Assembly: GCA_937923375.1 (NCBI GenBank)
Contig: CALAJG010000165.1
Location: forward strand, 1-6,106
Direction of reading: 5' to 3'
Source: an uncultured Leucothrix sp.
GTDB lineage: Bacteria; Pseudomonadota; Gammaproteobacteria; Thiotrichales; Thiotrichaceae
Length of the DNA stretch: 6,106 nt
Shown here: positions 1 through 5,273 of the stretch, one piece after another
How the letters are laid out: each line of letters begins with the position of its first letter
Numbering within the stretch: the first letter of the stretch is position 1
The notes under the pieces: generated by a model
The model's input: only the letters and a program-made list of their open reading frames with translations
Database searches by the model: none
Told to the model about the DNA's origin: nothing
Position numbers and translations under genes: made by a program

Positions 1-1
1 C

Positions 2-820
2 TTCACAGCAACGTCTGCGACAACTTATAACAATGTTGATTTTGGTGATGTCAGAAAAATTATTTTTGAGCCTGACCATCAAAGCGAAGTGTTGCCTGGC
101 AATGTAGTTTACTACGCCCATCAGTTTACTACTCAAGCGGCAGGTACTGTGAAGTTTACTACCTCTGCGGATGCCAATTCGGCAATTGGTTGGTCTCATT
201 TAATCTATCGTGATAGCAATTGTGACGGTGTTCTAAATGGTACAGAAGCCAATTCACCTCTTGAGGGAATTAATTTGGGGGTCCCTGCCAATGGTAGGTG
301 GTGCATTGTTAATAAGGTTTATGTACCCGCTAATGCGCCTGGTAGCGACAAATATCGTGTACGAACCACGGCTAGTTTCCAATACAGTGGTGGCACAGCT
401 AGTCCTTTGGACATGCAAGTGACCGACCTAACTACTGTAGGCAGTGAGGTTTCGCCAACCACATCTTCAGCAAACCCTGAAACGGGAGCTTCACGTTTAG
501 AACTTCGCAAGACGGCCCAAAATGTATCGCAAAGCAGTGCTGAGACCAGCCAGCTAAGCCAAGGAAAACCCGGTGACTACATAAAGTATCGAATTTATTT
601 TCGCAATACAGGTACCGGACCAATCACTGATTTAGATGTTGATGACACAGCGCCTGCCTTCACAAATATGCAGCCAAGCACAGCAAGCTGCGATGTCATT
701 CCAACGGGCATGACCTGCACCCCAGTGATGAATATTCAGAAAGTAAACTGGACGTTTACAGGTTCATTACCAGGTGGCGCTAGTGGGCAGGTCAGTTATC
801 AGGTGAGGATAGATCAGTAA
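2..820 (+). CDS. C-terminal part of a DUF11-domain secreted/surface protein (5' end outside window)
   Basis: The frame is open from the left edge to TAA 818-820, giving 272 residues. A GTG at 89 could start it, but the coding pattern continues upstream (an FGDV-like stretch), so I read it as a 5'-truncated large protein. Residues about 30-150 form a beta-rich domain containing the Asp-rich stretch RDSNCDGVLNGTE (about 70-82), which resembles a calcium-binding loop, followed by a VTDLTTVGSE segment. Residues about 164-272 are a DUF11-type domain, with KPGDYIKYRIYFRNTGTGPI near its start and a Gly-rich SLPGGASGQVSYQVRID end. Four cysteines (about 74, 101, 230, 239) suggest disulfides and an exported location. 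DUF11 modules occur in large bacterial envelope proteins; this copy's function is unknown. The protein stops right after the domain, with no membrane anchor or sorting signal, so attachment, if any, must lie upstream. The strong hairpin just downstream makes it the last gene of its transcript. Confidence 0.82.
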   Translation, partial: FTATSATTYNNVDFGDVRKIIFEPDHQSEVLPGNVVYYAHQFTTQAAGTVKFTTSADANSAIGWSHLIYRDSNCDGVLNGTEANSPLEGINLGVPANGRWCIVNKVYVPANAPGSDKYRVRTTASFQYSGGTASPLDMQVTDLTTVGSEVSPTTSSANPETGASRLELRKTAQNVSQSSAETSQLSQGKPGDYIKYRIYFRNTGTGPITDLDVDDTAPAFTNMQPSTASCDVIPTGMTCTPVMNIQKVNWTFTGSLPGGASGQVSYQVRIDQ

Positions 821-829
821 CCGGATGTG

Positions 830-862
830 AAAGTCTCCGCCCTAACATGGGGCGGAGACTTT
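830..862 (+). terminator. Intrinsic terminator after the DUF11 gene
   Basis: A perfect 13-bp stem pairs AAAGTCTCCGCCC (830-842) with GGGCGGAGACTTT (850-862) around a 7-base loop. It starts 10 bases after the stop codon. The stem is GC-rich and its right arm ends in TTT, but the following GTCGGTTTC is a poor U-tract, so release may be less than complete. The A-run at the left base of the stem gives a short U-run on the other strand, but no minus-strand gene lies to the right nearby. Confidence 0.8.
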
Positions 863-1017
863 GTCGGTTTCTAAGCCTCACCCGTCCACACCCCACGTTT
901 CTCTTTGACACAAATCTCTTAACCTTACTTCTGAATTGGATGCACCGTTGGTCGGCTAAACAAGCCGTCTAATGGTTCAATATCCTAAATAACCATTCAG
1001 GAAAATAAGGTTAAACT
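863..1017 (+). promoter_or_regulatory. Leader/promoter region of the di-heme peroxidase gene
   Basis: This 155-bp gap has no gene that I can support. It holds a perfect -35-like TTGACA (905-910), but no good -10 hexamer lies 16-18 bases after it, so the promoter is unproven. Three inverted repeats are present: TTAACCTTA 919-927 with TAAGGTTAA 1006-1014; CGGCT 953-957 with AGCCG 963-967; and AATGGTT 971-977 with AACCATT 991-997. The Shine-Dalgarno for the next gene is AAGG 1007-1010, 7 bases before the ATG, and lies inside the right arm of the first repeat. An operator or a folded leader is inferred from these repeats. Confidence 0.4.
971..997. repeat. 7-bp inverted repeat upstream of the peroxidase gene
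   Basis: The perfect arms AATGGTT (971-977) and AACCATT (991-997) are separated by 13 bases that are A+T-rich (caatatcctaaat). The centre lies about 34 bases before the ATG at 1018. The arm spacing would suit a dimeric regulator or a weak RNA hairpin in the leader. I do not recognise the sequence as the site of a known regulator. Confidence 0.35.
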
Positions 1018-2514
1018 ATGCCCCCCAATTATACATTACCTATCATACTGCTTAGTCTTGCACTCCTTAATGGCTGTGTTGAATCAGAGTCATCGACCAA
1101 AACGACACAAGTCTATACACCAACTTTGCCAACCAATGCGGTCAGTCAAGATGACGAATTGACTACTATAATAGTGGCTAAGGGACTCAGCGGTGACCCG
1201 GTTAGACAACAAACGCCCCCCAGTATTTACTCAGCGACCAGCCAGCTTGGTAAACGTCTATTTTTCTCCAAATCATTAAGTGGAAATCGTGATACTGCGT
1301 GTGTAACTTGTCATCATCCTCTGCTGGGCGGTGGTGACAATTTAAGTCTGTCGATTGGTGTAGATTCGGTTAATCCAGACTTATTAGGCATCCAGCGAAG
1401 GCACAAACCTGGTTCAGAGGGATACGACGGTGGTCCACCGGTTCCGAGAAATGCGCCATCAACCTTTAACGTGGCAGCATGGCAAAAAGAGATATTTTTT
1501 GACGGTAGGTTAGAAACTTTTAATAATGGAATTCGAACACCGGATGTCGACATTTACACGGTGGATCCAAAAGCTGGGCAAAACCTAATTAATGCTCAGG
1601 CTCGCTTCCCGGTCACTTCACCAGAGGAAATGAAAGGTTTTTCTCATGATGATAAAAACAACCAGCAGATACGTGAGTTCTTGGCACAGCGACTTGGTGG
1701 ATACGGAGCTGGCTCGGGAATTTTACCTCGAACAGATTATTGGTTAACTAAATTCCGAGGCGTTTTTGGTGATGCTAACGGCAGCGCAGAAAAGCTCATA
1801 ACCGAACAAAACATCGCTTTTTTGCTTAGTGAATACCAGCGATCACAGTTGTTTATGGATTCGCCGTGGTCACGCTATGTGAGAGGTGACAAAAAAGCAC
1901 TAACTGATTATGAAAAAGCAGGCGCTAGGCTATTTTTTGCTGGCCAAGACAAAGGAGGAGCCGGTTGTTCTGGTTGTCACTCTGGTGACTTTTTTACGGA
2001 TGAAAAATTCCATAATATCGGCATGTTACAAATTGGCCGAGGTAAAGGCGACATTGATACCAATGGGGAGGCAGTTCATGACTTTGGTCGCTTCAGAGAA
2101 ACTAAAATTGAAGCAGACAAGTATGCATTCCGCACCCCAACACTACTAAATGTTGAACAGACCGGACCTTGGGGGCATGCAGGTGCTTATACAACGTTAG
2201 AAGCGGTTATCAGACACCACCTCAATCCGCAGCAAGCCTTAAACCAATACGATTGGAGCCAATTACAACAGCCGGGTATTCAAAATTTGGAGAAAATGAA
2301 AAGCAATACTCAGGAGGCTATGAATCATTGGAATTTTGCTCTGACAACACAAAAACTAAGTGACTCGCAGGTAAACCAGTTAGTGGCCTTTATTAAAACG
2401 TTAACTGACCCCTGTACCAAAAGCACCAGCTGTTTGGCCCCCTGGGTTTTATTCGACAACGATACGGATCAGGATCCCAACGGAGATCAGTTGATAGCCA
2501 AAGGATTGAATTAA
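1018..2514 (+). CDS. Lipoprotein di-heme cytochrome c, CCP/MauG superfamily
   Basis: A 498-residue exported di-heme protein. A short signal ends in a lipobox L17-N-G-C20; Val at +2 rather than Asp predicts outer-membrane sorting facing the periplasm. Two heme c sites are visible: C95-V-T-C98-H99 and C317-S-G-C320-H321. Family landmarks follow: PRNAPSTFN (143-151), FFDGR (160-164), SPEEM (201-205, with E204 the likely counterpart of the catalytic Glu of bacterial CCPs), and YAFRTPTLLNVE then GPWGHAGAYTTLEAVIRHH (369-401). Three differences from classical CCP stand out: SIGV (112-115) replaces the SIGH that carries the distal heme ligand, Phe161 sits where CCP and MauG have an inter-heme Trp, and His400/401 lies where CCP has its axial Met. 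The C-terminus has C466/C472 and an Asp-rich stretch (480-490). It is likely a periplasmic peroxidase or a MauG-like oxidase acting on a protein partner; the substrate is unknown. The start is fixed by an in-frame TAA at 1012 and by AAGG 7 bases before the ATG. It appears monocistronic. Confidence 0.88.
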   Translation: MPPNYTLPIILLSLALLNGCVESESSTKTTQVYTPTLPTNAVSQDDELTTIIVAKGLSGDPVRQQTPPSIYSATSQLGKRLFFSKSLSGNRDTACVTCHHPLLGGGDNLSLSIGVDSVNPDLLGIQRRHKPGSEGYDGGPPVPRNAPSTFNVAAWQKEIFFDGRLETFNNGIRTPDVDIYTVDPKAGQNLINAQARFPVTSPEEMKGFSHDDKNNQQIREFLAQRLGGYGAGSGILPRTDYWLTKFRGVFGDANGSAEKLITEQNIAFLLSEYQRSQLFMDSPWSRYVRGDKKALTDYEKAGARLFFAGQDKGGAGCSGCHSGDFFTDEKFHNIGMLQIGRGKGDIDTNGEAVHDFGRFRETKIEADKYAFRTPTLLNVEQTGPWGHAGAYTTLEAVIRHHLNPQQALNQYDWSQLQQPGIQNLEKMKSNTQEAMNHWNFALTTQKLSDSQVNQLVAFIKTLTDPCTKSTSCLAPWVLFDNDTDQDPNGDQLIAKGLN

Positions 2515-2539
2515 CAACACAACCCTTTAGAATTCACTA

Positions 2540-2545
2540 TATACT
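2540..2545 (+). promoter_or_regulatory. Candidate -10 element for the helicase gene
   Basis: TATACT matches the sigma-70 -10 consensus at five of six positions and lies 26 bases after the peroxidase stop. No good -35 stands 16-18 bases upstream; the nearest, TTAACA at 2511-2516, is 23 bases away. If it is used, the transcript would begin near 2552, just before the leader hairpin. Confidence 0.3.
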
Positions 2546-2556
2546 TCGCGCACTTC

Positions 2557-2593
2557 AGGCGTGTCATTTGCTAATTCTGCTTATGGCACGCCT
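2557..2593 (+). promoter_or_regulatory. 11-bp hairpin in the leader of the DEAD-box helicase gene
   Basis: AGGCGTGTCAT (2557-2567) pairs with ATGGCACGCCT (2583-2593) over 11 bp with one G-U wobble, around a 15-base loop. No U-tract follows on either strand, so it is not a standard intrinsic terminator. It ends 29 bases before the helicase ATG. It overlaps a quasi-palindrome CCTTACGCGTTAGG (2591-2604). An mRNA-stabilising or regulatory 5' structure is the likeliest reading; weak termination of the peroxidase transcript is an alternative. Confidence 0.5.
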
Positions 2594-2622
2594 TACGCGT
2601 TAGGATATAAAAGGAATTCGCC

Positions 2623-3867
2623 ATGATCTTTTCGTCACTAGACCTCGCACCAAACTTGCAAAAAGGTATTGATGCCGCTGGTTATAAGGCAATGACACCG
2701 ATTCAGGAACAAGCCATTATTCCTGCGCGTCGTGGAAAAGATCTACTGGCTATCGCTCAAACGGGAACTGGAAAAACGGCCGCTTTTGCAATACCTGTAC
2801 TTCAGAGGCTGATTGATCAAAGCAACACTCTCGATACTGACGAGCTACCACCTGCACCGCGCGCGCTGATACTGACCCCTACCCGTGAATTAGCCGAGCA
2901 ACTAGCAGACGCAATTGGAAAATATGCACAATTTCTATCGTTTAGAATCACTGCCACTTATGGTGGGGTGAAGTTAGCTGGTCAGGCAAACAAACTTAAA
3001 TCAGGTGTTGATATTTTGATAGCAACGCCGGGACGCCTACTAGAACATATAGAGCAGTGCAACGTTGATCTCGCTGAGATTCAAAGCGTTGTACTTGATG
3101 AGGCAGACCGAATGCTTGATATGGGCTTCGTGACGGATGTACTAGCGATACTGAAATTGACTTCGAAAAAGCGCCAAACACTACTTTTTTCTGCTACTTC
3201 GTCTCAAGGGGTGAGTGAGCTCTCTCATAAAATAATGAAGGGTTTTCTAGAAATTCGCGTAAGCAAAGGCAATGTTACTGCAGATACTGTTCAGCACGTA
3301 CTCTATCCTATAGAGGAACATCGCAAAATTGATTTGTTTATGGAATTGCTGGAAGAAAATAATTGGTTTCAGGTATTGGTATTTACCAGCACTAAAGATC
3401 AGGCTGATAAGCTCAAACTTAAACTCAAAAAGCACCCTGTAGCAATTTGTCATGGTGACAAAAGCCAAGGTGCAAGACGCCGCGCTATCGCAGACTTTAA
3501 AAGTGGCAAAATTCAAATACTTATCGCAACCGAAGTCGCTGCCCGAGGCATTGACATACAAGGCCTGGATCACGTAATCAATTTTAATCTTCCTTACCTT
3601 GCTGAAGACTATGTCCACCGTATAGGCCGTACTGGACGAGCAGGAAGCCGTGGTCAGGCTATTTCATTTGTTAGTCGCGAGGAAGAGCGTAGCCTGGAAA
3701 GCATTCAGCGCTTGATTGGACAAAAAATCAAACGCGTAAAGCGACCTGGCTTTGAAGTGACACCACGGGATGAACTGGTCAAGAAAATTGAAGAATTTAA
3801 ACGACCAGCAAGAAAAAATAAGCCCTCACAAACTGTTATCAAAAAACGTAACAATCGTAGCAAATGA
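2623..3867 (+). CDS. DEAD-box ATP-dependent RNA helicase, RhlE-like
   Basis: A complete 414-residue cytoplasmic helicase that would use ATP to unwind or remodel RNA, probably in ribosome assembly or RNA turnover. All core motifs are present in order: upstream Phe3 and Q motif TPIQ (Gln28), motif I AQTGTGKT (45-52), Ia PTREL (86-90), GG (114-115), Ib TPGR (135-138), II DEAD (159-162), III SAT (190-192), IV VFTST (253-257), V ATEVAARGID (302-311) and VI HRIGRTGR (332-339). Motif V has Glu304 where Asp is usual, a mild change. The tail after about 365 is short and strongly basic (many Lys/Arg), as in RhlE-type proteins, and carries no extra folded domain. An in-frame TAA at 2608-2610 and AAGGA at 2611-2615, 7 bases before the ATG, fix the start. 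I give no symbol because the RhlE, SrmB and other paralog groups are hard to separate by eye; RhlE is my first choice. Confidence 0.93.
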   Translation: MIFSSLDLAPNLQKGIDAAGYKAMTPIQEQAIIPARRGKDLLAIAQTGTGKTAAFAIPVLQRLIDQSNTLDTDELPPAPRALILTPTRELAEQLADAIGKYAQFLSFRITATYGGVKLAGQANKLKSGVDILIATPGRLLEHIEQCNVDLAEIQSVVLDEADRMLDMGFVTDVLAILKLTSKKRQTLLFSATSSQGVSELSHKIMKGFLEIRVSKGNVTADTVQHVLYPIEEHRKIDLFMELLEENNWFQVLVFTSTKDQADKLKLKLKKHPVAICHGDKSQGARRRAIADFKSGKIQILIATEVAARGIDIQGLDHVINFNLPYLAEDYVHRIGRTGRAGSRGQAISFVSREEERSLESIQRLIGQKIKRVKRPGFEVTPRDELVKKIEEFKRPARKNKPSQTVIKKRNNRSK

Positions 3868-3886
3868 TTTTGCGGGCTGGTCAGAC
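3868..3886. other. Short convergent gap between the helicase and the DUF4124 operon
   Basis: Only 19 bases separate the two stop codons. A weak hairpin, GCAAA (3860-3864), loop TGAT, TTTGC (3869-3873), overlaps the helicase stop codon. On the plus strand it is followed about 13 bases later by the T-rich antisense of the DUF4124 gene's lysine-rich tail. On the minus strand no U-tract follows closely. I see no convincing bidirectional terminator, so the 3' ends of the two mRNAs probably overlap. Confidence 0.35.
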
Positions 3887-4516
3887 TTATTTCTTTTTCT
3901 TTTCATTCTGGATAGTAAGCTCCTTGAAGCGTTTTAAGTCTTTCTCAAAGCGATCTTCCAACTCTCCTCTTTCGATAAGGTTTTCAGTAATTGCCTGTTG
4001 ATAGATATGCAAATTATCCAGCATATCTTCAATCTTCATGCCTAACTTACGCTTATCGGCGGGATTGACCATCCTTTCATGCCGTGCTTCCACTGCTTCA
4101 AGCTTGTCCGACAACTTTTTATGACGAGCTTTGAGTACATTAATCGAACCGTCGCTTAATTCAATTTTACTTGCATACACATTTTCAAGCTCTTCAACCG
4201 TACTAAACATTGATAAAAGCTGGGTGTCATGCATTTCCTGAATGTCACGAATCTTCTTAGCTTCTTTTAACGCTTTCTGTCTCTCTTTCTCTTTTTGAAG
4301 CTCTAGTAAATTGGCTTTGCGGACTTCAGAGGAAGCGACTTTTTCCTTAGTAGTACCATTTTTATTCAACTTGGTATGACCATTTTGGGCCACTTTAGGA
4401 GGGATTTTATCGCCATAATGAACCTTACCGTTGGCATCGACCCAACGGTAAAAACCTGATTCAGCGGGCGCACTGATTAATAGTGCAAGTAGTGGAAGTA
4501 AAATAGAATTTTTCAT
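3887..4516 (-). CDS. DUF4124-domain exported protein with helical tail (second gene of the pair)
   Basis: A 209-residue protein of unknown function. The N-terminus is a signal peptide (residues 1-18 or 1-20; APA at 16-18 is a plausible cleavage site), so it should be periplasmic. Residues 22-58 are a DUF4124-type domain with FYRWVDANGKVHYGDKIPP followed by GHTKLNKNG; domains of this kind are common just after the signal peptide in gammaproteobacterial envelope proteins. The rest is highly charged and predicted helical: a Lys/Glu-rich stretch at about 64-97, then long probable coiled-coil segments at about 104-150 and 155-205, ending in a run of four lysines. There is no cysteine. The start is supported by a minus-strand AAGGGA (4525-4530) 8 bases before the ATG. 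It lies 33 bases downstream of its paralog, so the two are probably co-transcribed. The two align without gaps over residues 21-201. Confidence 0.85.
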   Translation of the reverse strand: MKNSILLPLLALLISAPAESGFYRWVDANGKVHYGDKIPPKVAQNGHTKLNKNGTTKEKVASSEVRKANLLELQKEKERQKALKEAKKIRDIQEMHDTQLLSMFSTVEELENVYASKIELSDGSINVLKARHKKLSDKLEAVEARHERMVNPADKRKLGMKIEDMLDNLHIYQQAITENLIERGELEDRFEKDLKRFKELTIQNEKKKK

Positions 4517-4524
4517 TATTATTG

Positions 4525-4530
4525 TCCCTT
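4525..4530 (-). promoter_or_regulatory. Ribosome binding site of the second DUF4124 gene
   Basis: On the minus strand the sequence reads AAGGGA, 8 bases before the ATG at 4516. It is the only clear Shine-Dalgarno in this operon. The first gene has none, so the two may be translated with different efficiency. Confidence 0.7.
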
Positions 4531-4549
4531 TTTTACTCAGCCAGTCAGC

Positions 4550-5167
4550 TTATTGATCAGACTTAGTAAGATGAGTAAAACGAATCAGAGTATGACGATA
4601 TTGTTCTGTGACAAGTTCCTTGTTTGTGAGATTGGTTGCAATAGCTTTTTTATAGTCACTGAGGGTTTGCTTAGCGCCTTCTATTTCCATCGATAAAGCC
4701 ATGCGAGACGGCTCACTCCTGAGCAGCTTATATTTTTGGTTCATACGCTTTAACTTTTGCGCCAGGCTCTCATCACGCGCGTTTAAAATTCCAAGACTTT
4801 GGTCAATCTTAGAAATTTTCTTATTGAACACTCGGATTACTTCTTCTTTTGATTCAAAGGTAGCTAATATTAGCTCGTCTTTTCTCTGCTGCTCAGCTTT
4901 TGCTTTCTCCGAATCAGTCATTTCTACAAGCTCCACATTTTTATCGGAGTTTACTTGCTGCTCTTGTTTAAGTTTTTTAGCAGAACTGACTTTAGTTGAT
5001 TCGATACCGTTTTTACTGAGTGATGTGTGGCCTTTTTGAGCCATTGATGGGGGAACTTTATCTGAAAAGTGCACTTTGCCATTTTCATCGACCCAGCGAT
5101 AGAGACTTGCGTGAGCCACAGTACTGGATAAAAAAATTAACAAAGCAATTAGCTTGATTGATGTCAT
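4550..5167 (-). CDS. DUF4124-domain exported protein with helical tail (first gene of the pair)
   Basis: A 205-residue protein of unknown function and the promoter-proximal gene of the operon. Residues 1-20 are a clear signal peptide with AHA before Ser21. A DUF4124-type domain at 22-58 reads LYRWVDENGKVHFSDKVPP then GHTSLSKNG. The linker at about 60-95 is polar and charged (Lys, Gln, Glu, Asp), followed by long helical, probably coiled-coil, segments (about 98-150 and 155-200). By hand, about 25 of the first 40 mature residues and about 60 of 181 overall match the downstream paralog without any gap. A periplasmic structural or binding role is only inference. The ATG is chosen because it begins a good signal peptide and no other Met occurs before residue 83. 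The preceding minus-strand bases (AACCCCCAATATT) contain no Shine-Dalgarno, which is unusual. Confidence 0.85.
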   Translation of the reverse strand: MTSIKLIALLIFLSSTVAHASLYRWVDENGKVHFSDKVPPSMAQKGHTSLSKNGIESTKVSSAKKLKQEQQVNSDKNVELVEMTDSEKAKAEQQRKDELILATFESKEEVIRVFNKKISKIDQSLGILNARDESLAQKLKRMNQKYKLLRSEPSRMALSMEIEGAKQTLSDYKKAIATNLTNKELVTEQYRHTLIRFTHLTKSDQ

Positions 5168-5273
5168 AATATTGGGGGTTATAATTGTTAGTATTACGAT
5201 AATCCTATCATAGTGAAATTATGGATTTTGCAATTTCCGACGAATGTGAGAACAGATCAGCAGTGTCAAAATT
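5168..5273. promoter_or_regulatory. Divergent promoter region between the DUF4124 operon and uvrB
   Basis: A 106-bp A+T-rich gap must drive transcription in both directions. For the minus strand, TATGAT (plus-strand 5207-5212) is a good -10; TTGCAA (5228-5233) could serve as -35, but the 15-bp spacer is short. For the plus strand, GATAAT (5198-5203) is a candidate -10 with no good -35. The 9-base palindrome CTATCATAG (5205-5213) overlaps the minus-strand -10 and is a possible operator. I find no CTGT-N8-ACAG LexA-type site. Neither flanking gene has a clear Shine-Dalgarno. Confidence 0.45.

Noticed and set aside
89..91. GTG as the true start of the DUF11 protein
   Set aside because: The frame is open and coding-like from the left edge, and no ribosome site or signal peptide precedes or follows this codon.
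905..933. A full sigma-70 promoter from TTGACA 905-910
   Set aside because: The hexamers at 16-18 bp spacing (ACTTCT, CTTCTG, TTCTGA) are poor -10 matches, so only the -35-like box is noted.
1314..1553. A 79-codon minus-strand frame inside the peroxidase gene
   Set aside because: It is antisense to the first heme site and family-conserved segments, with no protein signature of its own.
1018..2514. Classical cytochrome c peroxidase (ccpA) or MbnH assignment
   Set aside because: Distal His and bridging Trp are missing and the axial Met position reads His, so ccpA is not justified; no MbnP-like partner gene is adjacent, so MbnH is not supported.
2557..2593. Intrinsic terminator for the peroxidase gene
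   Set aside because: The stem is good, but no U-tract follows on either strand, and a likely helicase promoter sits before it.
3247..3618. A 123-codon open frame on the minus strand inside the helicase gene
   Set aside because: It lies wholly opposite conserved helicase motifs, has a Phe/Tyr/Cys-rich composition typical of antisense frames, and resembles no family I know.
4701..5039. A 112-codon plus-strand frame opposite the first DUF4124 gene
   Set aside because: Its Ser/Phe/Leu-rich composition is the mirror of a Lys/Glu-rich coiled-coil gene on the other strand; the minus-strand gene has a signal peptide and a paralog.
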